From the NCBI GenBank assembly GCA_964538915.1, contig CAZIFB010000004.1, forward strand, positions 118,278-182,277: a stretch of DNA of 64,000 nt, in the 5' to 3' direction. Every line of letters begins with the position of its first letter. The stretch's first letter is position 1. The translations under genes and the position numbers were made by a program. Below the pieces are notes generated by a model. The model was not told where the DNA came from. It worked only from the letters and a program-made list of their open reading frames with translations, and did not search any database. Positions 1-8,821 of the stretch are shown here, in pieces. Source of the stretch: JAEUHQ01 sp964538915. Its GTDB lineage: Bacteria > Planctomycetota > UBA1135 > UBA2386.

Positions 1-712
1 CCGTCTCGAGTGCGAGCTGCGTCTCCTCGGCGCGCTTCTTCGCCTCTTCGTACGCACCGACGTTCTCGTACTGCTTGATGTGCCATTGCACCGCTTCCTG
101 CATGAAGACGTTCAGGATCTCCTGCGCGAGCAGCGGGTTGTTGGCGGTGCACGTCGCGACGAGCACGTTGGCCGAGCGCGGGCGATCGATCACGATCGTG
201 CGCATCAGGCGCTTGAGCGCCTCCTGCGGCGTCGCTTCGAGGTCCTTCGTGGCGTTCCAGTCGCGCTGGATCCGGTAGAAGAGGCCCTTCGCGCCCGAAT
301 CGGCGCCGGTGCCGGGCTGGTACGGCTCGAGGATGCGCGCCGGAGTGACGCGTTCGACGACGCGCAGCAGGAGGTCCTGACTGTTCAGGATGTACGTCGC
401 GGTCGTCGCGATGGTCTCGGCGCTCGTGTCGGTCGCTCTGGTCGGGTCGACGCCGATGGACTCGGCGCCGCTCGCGGCGAGCGCGAACTTGCCTTCGCTC
501 ACGTACGAGTTCGGCGTCGTCAGCGCGAGGAACGCGCCGATCAGCATGCCGAACAGGGTCGTCGCGAACACGAGGTAGCGCGCGCGGAACACCGCGGCGA
601 CGAGGCGGCGGAACGGCAGGCCGCCGGGTTCGTCGCCCTGCGCCACCGGCGCGAGGGTCGCCATGGCCTGTCGCGCGGTGAGCTGCAGTTCGTCGGCGAG
701 GTTCTTCGTCAT
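1..712 (-). CDS. Wzz/GumC-type polysaccharide chain-length determinant, N-terminal part (runs off window)
   Basis: The frame is open from the ATG at 712 to the window edge, giving 237 codons of a longer protein. A cytoplasmic N-terminus of about 45 residues is followed by one membrane segment (about 47-65) and then a periplasmic region. There, the stretch around residues 110-120 (NSQDLLLRVVE) resembles the start of Wzz domains that control O-antigen or exopolysaccharide chain length. Near the edge the sequence turns into charged helix (YEEAKKRAEETQLALE), as expected for the coiled coil of GumC-like proteins. The rest, possibly including a BY-kinase domain, lies outside. It is divergent from the lipoprotein gene at 910. 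Assignment is by family pattern. Confidence 0.8.
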   Translation of the reverse strand, partial: MTKNLADELQLTARQAMATLAPVAQGDEPGGLPFRRLVAAVFRARYLVFATTLFGMLIGAFLALTTPNSYVSEGKFALAASGAESIGVDPTRATDTSAETIATTATYILNSQDLLLRVVERVTPARILEPYQPGTGADSGAKGLFYRIQRDWNATKDLEATPQEALKRLMRTIVIDRPRSANVLVATCTANNPLLAQEILNVFMQEAVQWHIKQYENVGAYEEAKKRAEETQLALET

Positions 713-909
713 GATCGCTGTCGGTGGGACCGGCGCTCGCGTGGCGACGGATCCCGAGTGCCGGGCGGCGCATGCTAACCGATCGGGTCATCGCCACCGC
801 GTCGTGGATCCCGCCTGTTTTCGGCCGCGAGCGCGCAGGCACGTGATGTGTTCGTTCGCGGCGCGGACCGACTGCGGTTTCCTGCGACGACAACGGCTAG
901 GCTCCGCGG

Positions 910-2793
910 ATGGTCGTCCCGTTTCGAGACCACAGGATCGCGCTCCTCGCGAGCGCCGCATTCGCCTTCGCCGCCTGCGGCTCCGGCCCCGACCCCGGCC
1001 CGGCGAACCGCCCGCCAGCGATCGGCGAAGTGCGCGACGGCATGAGCACCGACATCGACGTGCAGGAGCAGAGATCGGCGCTCTTCGCGAACTGGGATCC
1101 GTTCGTCGACCCGGACGGCGACTGGGTCACCTACGAATGGTGCGTCGGCCGCACCGCGGGAAGCGACGACGTGGTGCCCTGGACCAACGTCGGCGGCGCC
1201 GAGCGGGCCGCGGCGACCGGGCTCGATCTGCCAGTCGGGGTCACGCTCTGGACGAGCGTGCGCGCGACCGATCGGGCAGGGAAGACCAGCGCCACCGCGA
1301 CGACCGACGGTCTCGTCGTCGGCGTGCCTTCGACGGCGCGCGCGGAGCCGCCCGTCCGTGCGGAGCCACCGCCGCGCACGGAGCCGCGGCCCGTCGAACC
1401 CGCACGTACCGAGACACGTCCCTCCGAACCCGAACCGCAAGCCAGGAAGGAACCGACACGACCGGAGACGCCGCCTCCGGTCGTCGCGAAGGAGGAACCG
1501 CCCGCGCCGGCGCCGAAGGAGCCCGCGCCGGTGTCCGTCGCGGCACCGGAACCCGCGCGGCCCGGCGGCCGCACGTCGATCACACGCTTCGGCATCACGT
1601 GGACGTTCGCACGACCGGTCGAGAGCGGTCAGTTCGTGACCGGCGACTGGTGGGTCGCGGGACCGTGCGAGATCGTCGCGATCGAGCCGCCGAGCACGAC
1701 CGTCGACGGCCGCACGACGAACGGGTCGGCGATCAACCCGGATCCGCGTTCGGCGCAGCAGGCGTACGACAGCGCGATGTTCGGGCCCGACGGCGCCGGC
1801 CTGTACGACGCGAGCCGCAACGTCGCACGCGACGTGTCGCGGGCGCGCAGCCTGCGGCTCGAGCCAGGCAGTTCGCTCGTGTCGACGATCAGCGCGCCGC
1901 AGGCCGGACAGCTGCCACAGCTCGAGGCCTGCGCCGTGCTCACCTGTCTGCCGACCACACCGCCGGAGGACGCGTTCCGCCCGCCGTACTGCGGTCGCGA
2001 CAAACAGTGCCGATGGCTCGCGTCGAGCCTCGACCTGAGCAAGCTGGCACGGCTCGCGCCGCCGAGGGACGGGCCGTCGCCGGCCGACCTGCTGCCGCGC
2101 TTCGAACGCCCTTGGCTCGACCACGTCGGCGGCTGGACCGGCCGCTTCCTCCACCCGCGCGAGAACATGCCCGACTACGGCCGCGACATCGCCGACCTGG
2201 TCGGCACCGCCGCGCTCGTGCTGCAGCTCGACCATCCCGACGAGGAGAAGCGGCCGCTCGCGATCGCGCTCGCGCAGGTCGGCATCGATCTCGCGGGCAT
2301 CGTGCAGAGCGGCGGGCGCTTCGTCGCCGACGGCGGCAGCGGCAGCGGACGCAAGTTCCCGGTGCTGTTCGCCGCGACGGTGCTGCGCGACCGTGACCTG
2401 CTGGCGCTCGTGCGCGATCGGAAGTTCGCGTTCGCCGAGGACGCGCAGACGTTCCACGTCGAGCAGACGTCGCCTGGCGTGTGGAACCGCGGCCACGGCG
2501 ACTACGGCCCCGACGATGCGGGCCTCGCCGAGTGGGGCAACCAGCACGCGGACGACCCGGCGTTCGACAAGAAGTCGTGGACGGCCGACCCGTTCCGCCG
2601 CTGCTGCACCGCGAACGCGTGGCACGGCTTCGTACTCGCGACGCGCATCATGGGTCTGCGCGAAGACTGGGCTCACCCGGCCCTGTTCGACTACGTCGAC
2701 CGCTACATGCAGACCGAGTCGCCGGGCACGTACCAGCGCTCGTGGAGCCCGTTCGCCGAAGCGATGTGGGATCGCTACCGCAGCGAGTTCTGA
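910..2793 (+). CDS. large lipoprotein with Pro/Glu-rich linker and helical C-terminal domain, function unknown
   Basis: A 627-residue protein. The N-terminus is a lipoprotein signal with lipobox FAAC (Cys23). Residues about 35-135 look like a fibronectin/cadherin-type beta domain (FVDPDGDWVTYEW). Residues about 140-220 form a linker rich in Pro, Glu and Arg, suited to spanning the envelope. The remaining ~400 residues are mainly helical, with repeated Trp, Gly and Tyr motifs (YGRDIADLVG, WNRGHGDYGPDD, RCCTANAWHG), which suggests an alpha/alpha toroid such as those in polysaccharide lyases or glycosidases. That is a guess from layout only; I recognise no family. The ATG at 910 is chosen because the signal follows it directly. 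Confidence 0.8.
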   Translation: MVVPFRDHRIALLASAAFAFAACGSGPDPGPANRPPAIGEVRDGMSTDIDVQEQRSALFANWDPFVDPDGDWVTYEWCVGRTAGSDDVVPWTNVGGAERAAATGLDLPVGVTLWTSVRATDRAGKTSATATTDGLVVGVPSTARAEPPVRAEPPPRTEPRPVEPARTETRPSEPEPQARKEPTRPETPPPVVAKEEPPAPAPKEPAPVSVAAPEPARPGGRTSITRFGITWTFARPVESGQFVTGDWWVAGPCEIVAIEPPSTTVDGRTTNGSAINPDPRSAQQAYDSAMFGPDGAGLYDASRNVARDVSRARSLRLEPGSSLVSTISAPQAGQLPQLEACAVLTCLPTTPPEDAFRPPYCGRDKQCRWLASSLDLSKLARLAPPRDGPSPADLLPRFERPWLDHVGGWTGRFLHPRENMPDYGRDIADLVGTAALVLQLDHPDEEKRPLAIALAQVGIDLAGIVQSGGRFVADGGSGSGRKFPVLFAATVLRDRDLLALVRDRKFAFAEDAQTFHVEQTSPGVWNRGHGDYGPDDAGLAEWGNQHADDPAFDKKSWTADPFRRCCTANAWHGFVLATRIMGLREDWAHPALFDYVDRYMQTESPGTYQRSWSPFAEAMWDRYRSEF

Positions 2794-2820
2794 ACCGAAG
2801 CGACGCGCCGACGACCGCGG

Positions 2821-3693
2821 TCACGCCAGGGCCGCGAGCAGCGCGGCGACCCCATTCGGCCTCGGCGTCAACCGTCGGCGACAGATCGCGTGCAACGTGC
2901 TCGGCGGCACGAAGTCGAACGGCAAGCGCCGCAACTCGGCCGGGTAGCGTTGCGCCAGCGCGTCGGGCAGCACGGCGAGCCACGGCGAAGTGCGACACAG
3001 GTCGATGCCGACGCGCAACTGGTCGACGGTGACGACGACCCGCCGCGGCCGTTCGGCCGGCCAGCCGTCGGGACACTGCCCGTTCGGACCGCACGGCGGT
3101 GCGACGAACGTCGCATCGGCCAGATCCCCCGGATGCTCTGCGGCAAACCAAGGGTGCTCGCGGCCGCAGTACACGCCCCGCGTGATCTCGCCCGCGATCC
3201 TCGTCTCGAAGTCGCGCGCGTGCATCGGCTGCTCCTGGAACACGACGTCGTAGCGGCCGGTCCGCAGCGCCGCCGCCAGGTCACCCTCCGGCGTGACGAT
3301 CGCCGGTTGCACGTCCGGATGGCCGACCAGCAGCCGCTGCACCGCGGGCGCGACGACCACCGTCGTGCCGGCGCCGCTGCTTGCGATCGTGAGCGCCCCG
3401 CGCAGACCCGACTCCGGCAGTTCCGTCAGCCCGTCGTCGACCCGACGCATCGCGTCGCGAACCGCCGTCAGCAGTTCCCGACCGGCCTCGTTGAGCTGCA
3501 GGCGTCGGCCCTGCCGCCGGAACAGCGGCCGCCCGAGCCGTCGCTCCAACAGCGCAATCGCCCTCGACAACGACGACGGAGTGGTGGCCGCGAGTTTCGC
3601 CGCGGTGGGCAGATGCTCGGTCTCGGCGACGACGCGGAAGGACGGGAGCCAGGTCCACAGCGGCAGCAGGGCGCGGAGGCGGGGTTCGTTCAT
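2821..3693 (-). CDS. LysR-family transcriptional regulator
   Basis: This 290-residue protein has the usual LysR length. An N-terminal winged helix-turn-helix (about residues 17-75) contains AAKLAATTPSSLSRAIALLERRLGRPLFRR, broken by the expected turn, followed by LNEAGRELL. The C-terminal half is a periplasmic-binding-protein-like effector domain beginning near GALTIASSGAG. Its start at 3693 lies 105 bp from the divergently transcribed beta-propeller gene at 3799, the usual place for the target of a LysR regulator, so that gene may be its target. The inducer cannot be predicted. The effector domain carries an unusual Cys/Pro patch (APPCGPNGQCPDGWP). Confidence 0.88.
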   Translation of the reverse strand: MNEPRLRALLPLWTWLPSFRVVAETEHLPTAAKLAATTPSSLSRAIALLERRLGRPLFRRQGRRLQLNEAGRELLTAVRDAMRRVDDGLTELPESGLRGALTIASSGAGTTVVVAPAVQRLLVGHPDVQPAIVTPEGDLAAALRTGRYDVVFQEQPMHARDFETRIAGEITRGVYCGREHPWFAAEHPGDLADATFVAPPCGPNGQCPDGWPAERPRRVVVTVDQLRVGIDLCRTSPWLAVLPDALAQRYPAELRRLPFDFVPPSTLHAICRRRLTPRPNGVAALLAALA

Positions 3694-3798
3694 TGCGGTT
3701 TCGACAACAGCTGATTCGAGGAAGGGCCAGGAACGCTCCCTCGCCAACCACGAATCACCGGCACCCAGAAGCCCCGCGGACCACTTCCGAGAGATCCC

Positions 3799-4884
3799 AT
3801 GATGATGCGTGCAACCTCCCTGCTGCTCTCCTGCGCCCTTGCCGCCGCCGCCAACGCGCAAGGTTTCGGCGCCGTCTACACCCTGACCAACGAGCCGGCC
3901 GGCAACGCCGTCCAGGTGACCCTGCGCCTGCCGAATGGTGTGTTGCTGCCGTTCGCGAGTTTCGACACGACGGGCACTGGCACCGGCGTCGGGCTCGGTT
4001 CGCAGGGAGCACTCGCCATGAGCGGCAACGACAAGTTCCTGTACGCCGTCGACGCCGGCAGCGATCAGGTCACGATGTTCCACGTGCTCTTCGGGATCTT
4101 CCTGCTGCGCACGGACACCGAAGCGACCGGAGATCGGCCGACCAGCGTCGCGACCCACGGCAACCTCGTCTACGTCCTGAACGCCGGCGACGACACGGTG
4201 CGCGGCTTCCGCCGCACCGGCTACCAGCTGCAACCGATCGCCGGCGCCAGCTACCCGCTGAGCCAGGCGGCAGCAGCCGGCGCGCAAGTCGGCTTCAGCC
4301 CGGACGGCAAGCATCTGGTGGTGACCGAACGGGCGACCAACCGCATCGACGTGTTCGCCGTGAACGGCAACGGCACGCTCGGCGCCGTGACCTTCAACGC
4401 GTCGGCGGGCAACACGCCGTTCGGCTTCTCGTTCCGCGACGACGGCACACTGGTGGTCAGCGAAGCGCTCGGCGGCACGGCAGACGCGAGCGTGACGTCG
4501 ACCTACCGCATCCAGAACGACGGCACGCTGCTGACCATCAGCGGTGCGGTGCCCACCGAGGAGACGGCGGCCTGCTGGGTCGCGATCCCGAAGCAGGGAA
4601 CCTTCGCCTACACCACCAACACGGGCAGCGGCACGATCACCGGCTACGCGCTGGACGGCGCGGGACAGCTCACCCCGCTGGACGCGAACGGCATCACGGG
4701 CGACCTCGGCGGCAGCGCGCAGCCGATCGACTTCGAGTTCTCGCCGAACGGCCGCTACCTGTTCGTGCTGGACGCGGGCAACGACCGCATCCGGACCTTC
4801 TTCCGCCAGCTCGACGGCGGGCTCCAGCTCCTGGCGACCAGCGTCGACGTCGTCGACGGCACCGCCGGCATGGTGGTGCGCTGA
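3799..4884 (+). CDS. secreted lactonase-like seven-bladed beta-propeller protein
   Basis: A 361-residue protein with a signal peptide ending in ANAQ (residue 21). The mature part shows repeated blades of the 6-phosphogluconolactonase/YncE type, each with an FLYAVDAGSDQV-like or LVYVLNAGDDTV-like strand pair. Blade spacing of 45-50 residues fits the usual seven blades. These proteins are exported in many bacteria and the substrate is rarely known. Lactonase activity is therefore not assured. It may be controlled by the divergent LysR gene at 2821-3693. Confidence 0.82.
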   Translation: MMMRATSLLLSCALAAAANAQGFGAVYTLTNEPAGNAVQVTLRLPNGVLLPFASFDTTGTGTGVGLGSQGALAMSGNDKFLYAVDAGSDQVTMFHVLFGIFLLRTDTEATGDRPTSVATHGNLVYVLNAGDDTVRGFRRTGYQLQPIAGASYPLSQAAAAGAQVGFSPDGKHLVVTERATNRIDVFAVNGNGTLGAVTFNASAGNTPFGFSFRDDGTLVVSEALGGTADASVTSTYRIQNDGTLLTISGAVPTEETAACWVAIPKQGTFAYTTNTGSGTITGYALDGAGQLTPLDANGITGDLGGSAQPIDFEFSPNGRYLFVLDAGNDRIRTFFRQLDGGLQLLATSVDVVDGTAGMVVR

Positions 4885-4930
4885 GCGGCCCTGGCGCGGC
4901 CGATCCGGTCGCACCGATCCACGCAGTGCA

Positions 4931-5254
4931 TCAGCCGGCCAGCAGGTCGCGGAACAACGCGAGCGAGTCGCGTTCGGCGGGCACGACGCGGCCGTCGGCC
5001 TTCACTGCGAGTTCGGCCGCCTGAAGGAACAGCTGCCGGTGCTCGCGCGGCACCGAGTCCGGATCGAGGTCCTCGACGTTCGGCGGCACCTGGAGCCACG
5101 CTGCGACCTGCTTCACCTCGGCGTCGGTGAGATTCAGGCGACCGGCGATCCGCATCACGAGATCGCGCTCCGTCTGCGTCACCTTCAGGTCGGTCCACAC
5201 GAAGGACGTGACGAACCGGAGCAGGTTCATGCGTTCGGTCGGGCCGAGCTTCAT
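4931..5254 (-). CDS. small TerB-like (tellurite resistance B / DjlA-type) protein
   Basis: A 107-residue all-helical protein. The pattern is that of TerB domains: FVWTDLKVTQTERDLVMRIA..LNLTDAEV and, repeated near the C-terminus, ELAVKADGRVVPAERDSLALFRDL. The acidic position after each helix (D/T-x-T-x-x-E) resembles the metal-binding sites of TerB. There is no signal peptide, so it should be cytoplasmic. It shares orientation with the gene at 5310-6698, 55 nt upstream. Tellurite resistance is not implied; single-domain TerB proteins mostly have unknown roles. Confidence 0.72.
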   Translation of the reverse strand: MKLGPTERMNLLRFVTSFVWTDLKVTQTERDLVMRIAGRLNLTDAEVKQVAAWLQVPPNVEDLDPDSVPREHRQLFLQAAELAVKADGRVVPAERDSLALFRDLLAG

Positions 5255-5309
5255 GCCGGTTAGCAGAGCACGCCGTGCGCGCGGATGACAAGCGCGGGGA
5301 ACGGGTTCC

Positions 5310-6698
5310 TCAGCCCTTCCCGCGCACCACGAGGTCCTCCCAGATGCCGGCACTGCCGGTCGCGGCATCCTTCGGGCCGGCCTGGGCACCGATGCCCCAG
5401 ACGACCGGGTCCGGCATCGCATCCGGCAGCGCGAACTTGCACACGACCTCGTCCACGACGATCGACACCGCGTCGCGCTTCGCGGCGATCTTGAAGGCCG
5501 TCGAATAGCCGAGGCGAAGCGCCGGGACTTCCTTGAACCCGAGGTTCGTCCACTCGTCGCCCTTCGAACGGTAGCGAAACAGGGTGACGCCGCGGTCGGC
5601 GGTGAGGGCCACCGAATAGAAGTCGCCGGCCTCCGTTCGCCCGAACAGGAAGTTCATCTGTTTCGCCTCGGCCGGCAGGATGCGCAGCGAACCGGTGGCG
5701 TTCAGTTCCTTGCCCTTCACGGGCTGCCGGCACCAGGCGATCGCGTTGCGGTCCGGAAACGCGATCTGGACCATCCGCTTCTCGTCGAGCGCGAGCGAGC
5801 GGTAGACCTCCGACCACGTAGGCTGCAGCTCCTGGACGAACTTCGCGAATGCGGCGTCGAGCTTGTCGAGGCCGGCTCCGTCGAAGCTCTTCCCCCACGC
5901 GTCCTCCGATGCGAGCCCGCCCACCGTTCGCAGCAGGGCGCTCATGCGATCCGCGTGGGCCGGGGTCTGCAGCATCCCGTAGAACACCGCGCGCGCCGCG
6001 TAGCGGGGGTGGAAGTCGAGGTCGTCGATGCCGTCGCGCAGGATCGCCCGTGCCTTCGGCAGCTTCTTGTCGCGCGCGAGATCCAGCACGAGCCGCTGCT
6101 GGTCCTGCCCCATCACCGAGATCCCGGTGCGTCCGCCGCCGCGAAGCGCGTCGAGCACCTTGCGCGCGTTCGTCGACGCGAAGCCGTCGACGAACCACAT
6201 CGGGTGCACCTCGAAGTTCGCGAAGACCCTCGCGCGCGCGATGTGGGACGCCTCCCACGCGAGCAGTTCGACGGTCATCGCCGGCAGCCCGAGGGCGCGC
6301 AGAGTCTCGTCCGAACACGGCGGCTGCAGCGCGACGTGCGCCGTGCGGCTCGCGTGATGGAACATCGCGAGGTTGCGCCGGAACTTGCCGTTCGTCAGCC
6401 GCTGCTCCGCCGCTTCGTAGTCCGCGATCGTGCGATAGAGGTGGACCACGAGCGGCGCCGCAGGCGGCTTCGTCCCGTCGGCGCCGAGTGTCGGCGCCGC
6501 GAAGGGCCAGACCTTCTCGACGACCGCGACCGCTTCGTCGGCGACCGCCTCGTCGAATCCGTGACAGTGCACGGTCGCGAACTTGCCGACCCTCTCGACG
6601 ACACCTTCCTGCGGACCTTCTTGCGCGCGTGCCGCGAGCGGCAGGAGCGCCACCGCGACGGTGAGGGCGACGAAGCGCCGCTGTGCGTGTCGATGCAT
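5310..6698 (-). CDS. secreted peptidase-MA/DUF1570-like protein with degenerate zinc site plus C-terminal beta domain
   Basis: This 462-residue protein carries a signal peptide ending ARAQ (about residue 26). Residues about 30-300 follow the layout of gluzincin-like DUF1570/peptidase-MA proteins common in planctomycetes, including a late WFVDGFAS (168-175) that matches the W-x-x-E-G-x-A element. Where the family has HExxH, this protein reads WEASH (148-152): the first zinc-binding histidine is Trp. It is probably not an active metallopeptidase. The last ~130 residues are beta-rich and resemble a LamG/DUF1080-type sandwich. The ATG at 6698 is preferred over upstream codons because the signal peptide starts there. 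Confidence 0.72.
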   Translation of the reverse strand: MHRHAQRRFVALTVAVALLPLAARAQEGPQEGVVERVGKFATVHCHGFDEAVADEAVAVVEKVWPFAAPTLGADGTKPPAAPLVVHLYRTIADYEAAEQRLTNGKFRRNLAMFHHASRTAHVALQPPCSDETLRALGLPAMTVELLAWEASHIARARVFANFEVHPMWFVDGFASTNARKVLDALRGGGRTGISVMGQDQQRLVLDLARDKKLPKARAILRDGIDDLDFHPRYAARAVFYGMLQTPAHADRMSALLRTVGGLASEDAWGKSFDGAGLDKLDAAFAKFVQELQPTWSEVYRSLALDEKRMVQIAFPDRNAIAWCRQPVKGKELNATGSLRILPAEAKQMNFLFGRTEAGDFYSVALTADRGVTLFRYRSKGDEWTNLGFKEVPALRLGYSTAFKIAAKRDAVSIVVDEVVCKFALPDAMPDPVVWGIGAQAGPKDAATGSAGIWEDLVVRGKG

Positions 6699-6776
6699 GC
6701 TTCCTCGATTCCTGGGCGCGAACGAGAACACCGTCGCGACGGCGCCGCAAGCAACGGGGCGCGCCGGAAACGCAAC

Positions 6777-6798
6777 GGGCGCACGACCTCGTGCGCCC
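6777..6798 (-). terminator. perfect inverted repeat, probable terminator of the 6821-8443 gene
   Basis: A 10-nt arm (GGGCGCACGA) and its exact complement are separated by 2 nt. It sits 23 nt past the stop codon of the secreted protein gene transcribed toward it, and before the next gene start at 6698. There is no T-run, so it would be an atypical terminator or an RNA end-protecting stem. Confidence 0.5.
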
Positions 6799-6820
6799 GC
6801 GCGTGGATCGCCCCGTCAGG

Positions 6821-8443
6821 TCACGGGCAACCGGTGCCCGCGACGCGGATGCGCAGCCCGTTCGTGGGAGCGAGGAAGCCGAGGAACGGTCCCCCGTCCA
6901 CGATCTCGAAGCCCTGCGCGAAGTAGTCGATCGGCGACAGGCCGGGCGCGAGCGGCAGCGGGTACTCGGCGATGCCGGCGGCGTTCGCCTGCACCAGCGT
7001 GAGCAGCACCATCTGCGGCTCGTCGAGGAAGAACGTGCAGCCGCCACCGAGATCGACGCTCGCACCGCCGAGGCCGAACGCGCCGATGAGGAACGCCGAC
7101 GGCGCCGCCTTGAACTGCACCGCGAACGCCGCGTTGGGCGACGTCGGCAGGCTGTTCGACCAGGCGCGCGGCGCGGGTGCGCCGCAACCGTCGCCGAGGT
7201 ACTCCGTGCCGAGCAGCGTCGGCGTCTGCGACGCGACAGCCACCGACAGGCTGCCCGCGCCGAGGCGCGCTTCGTCGATCGACACGTTGCCGGCGACCGG
7301 CGCGGCGTCGGAGTCGAACCAGAAGTTGTAGATGCAGTTCCAGTCCAGCGCGTTGGTCGCCGACGCGAGGAACGCGATCTCGTTCGCCGTCCGGCTCACA
7401 GTCCACTCGTTCAACGCATCGCCGTCGACGTCGCGAAAGCCGAAGTTGCTCGCGCGCGCCGTCGGGCAGATCGGGATGCGCAGGGACGCGCCGCCGCGGT
7501 CGTTGTCGATGTTGTGCACCGCGTACTCGTAGTGCCACATGCCCTCGACGGGCCCGGTGACCTTCACCGCGACCAGGAAACGGCCGTCGTCGGGCCCGTT
7601 GCCCGCCATCGCCGTCGTCGCACCGGTCCAGCGCGTCAGCACCGAGCCCTGCAGGTTCGCCGCGCCGGAGAACGTCGTGGACCACGAGCTGCCGTTCCAC
7701 GTGAACGACAGGCCGCGCGACATCAGGTTGTTGTCGCGGTTGGCGACGGGCTCACCCTTCACCATCAGGTGCACCTGCCCGTAGAACGAGCCCGCCGTCG
7801 CGAGCTCGGTCTCGCGCACGACGAGGCGGTTCTTCACCGCGTCGAATGCGAACGTCTGCTGCGACGTGAGCGACTGGATGCCGTCGGTCGCCGCCGCACC
7901 CGACACCGCCGGGTCACCCACGTCGAAGTAGCTGCCGACGGAGTTCCACGAACCGAGCCACGGGTTGATCTCGGTCGTCGGGCCGAGGTTGTAGCGGTCG
8001 CCGTTGAAGCCGGTCGAATACGTGTCCGAGCACCCGACGCGCATCGTGTTCGACGGGCCGGCCTGGCACGGCGCACACGGGCCGCTCGAGAAGTTGAACG
8101 GAACGCGCGAGTGCTTCAGGTAGCTCTCGCCCGAGACCTGCACCATGCGACCACCGCTCTCCCGCGCGAGCAGGAACGCGATCTTCGGGTAGGTGTCGAG
8201 CATCACCTGGGAGCTGCTGCCACCGACCCAGCCGAGCCACGTGACGGGCACCGTTCCGCTGTTGCAGTAGGAGTGTCCGAAGCCGACGCCCGCTTCTCCC
8301 GCGGGGTAGGCCGGACCGCGTCGTCCGTAGACCGTGGGTGAGCCGACGTCGTAGACGCGCAGATCCGTGCCGGGGATGGCATTGCTCTGGGCCAGCAGCC
8401 CGGAAGCGAAGAGGGGAATCGCCGCGAAGAGGGCAGGACGCAT
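6821..8443 (-). CDS. secreted protein of unknown function with C-terminal beta domain
   Basis: A 540-residue protein with a signal peptide ending LLAQ (about residue 19). The mature protein is rich in Gly, Ser, Thr, Asn and Trp, and is predicted to be beta throughout. It contains a possible metal- or disulfide-forming cluster (SGPCAPCQAGPS) and the phrase YEYAVHNIDNDRGG, typical of exported planctomycete proteins I cannot name. The last ~100 residues (from about AFAVQFKAAP) resemble in layout the tail of the esterase at 31357-33642: a hydrophobic strand, DLGGGCTFFL, then PLPLAPGLSPIDYFAQ and NGLRIRVAG. The start is the ATG immediately before the signal peptide. Confidence 0.75.
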   Translation of the reverse strand: MRPALFAAIPLFASGLLAQSNAIPGTDLRVYDVGSPTVYGRRGPAYPAGEAGVGFGHSYCNSGTVPVTWLGWVGGSSSQVMLDTYPKIAFLLARESGGRMVQVSGESYLKHSRVPFNFSSGPCAPCQAGPSNTMRVGCSDTYSTGFNGDRYNLGPTTEINPWLGSWNSVGSYFDVGDPAVSGAAATDGIQSLTSQQTFAFDAVKNRLVVRETELATAGSFYGQVHLMVKGEPVANRDNNLMSRGLSFTWNGSSWSTTFSGAANLQGSVLTRWTGATTAMAGNGPDDGRFLVAVKVTGPVEGMWHYEYAVHNIDNDRGGASLRIPICPTARASNFGFRDVDGDALNEWTVSRTANEIAFLASATNALDWNCIYNFWFDSDAAPVAGNVSIDEARLGAGSLSVAVASQTPTLLGTEYLGDGCGAPAPRAWSNSLPTSPNAAFAVQFKAAPSAFLIGAFGLGGASVDLGGGCTFFLDEPQMVLLTLVQANAAGIAEYPLPLAPGLSPIDYFAQGFEIVDGGPFLGFLAPTNGLRIRVAGTGCP

Positions 8444-8550
8444 GGCGGCACACGATCCAGACGAACCCGCCCGGGCGTCAAGCCCCGGTGACACCGCGAA
8501 CTTGCCGGCATTCCTTGCGCGCCGGCCGCGGGCGGGAACAGAATCCGGCG

Positions 8551-8817
8551 ATGAAGAAACTCGTACCGTTCGTCGCCTTCCTCGCGTTCTCGCTGCTGAG
8601 CGGTTGCGCCCAGCAAGCGGAAACCGCTCCCACGAAGGGCACTCTGCTCGCGAACGTCTGCGTGATCTCCGGCGAAGCGCTCGAAGCCGGCTCCCCCACC
8701 GCCGAGTACGGCGACGGCCACGTCGCGTTCTGCTGCGACAGGTGCAAAGCCAAGTGGGAGAAGATGGACGACGCGGACAAGAAGGCCGCGTTGGCCAAGG
8801 CCACGGGCGCGAAGTGA
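8551..8817 (+). CDS. small lipoprotein with YHS/TRASH-like metal-binding domain
   Basis: An 88-residue protein. The lipobox LLSGC places the lipidated Cys near residue 18. The mature part has VCVISGEAL followed by GHVAFCCDRCKAKWEKM. A Cys near the start and a CCxxC pair about 30 residues later is the layout of YHS/TRASH-type domains, which bind metals such as copper or iron. It is only 4 nt upstream of the double-CDGSH gene, so the two are probably cotranscribed. The metal cannot be told from sequence. Confidence 0.75.
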   Translation: MKKLVPFVAFLAFSLLSGCAQQAETAPTKGTLLANVCVISGEALEAGSPTAEYGDGHVAFCCDRCKAKWEKMDDADKKAALAKATGAK

Positions 8818-8821
8818 CCCG

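Noticed and set aside
775..2676. Long minus-strand frame opposite the large lipoprotein
   Set aside because: The plus-strand product has a lipobox and coherent domains; the minus product is Arg-rich noise.
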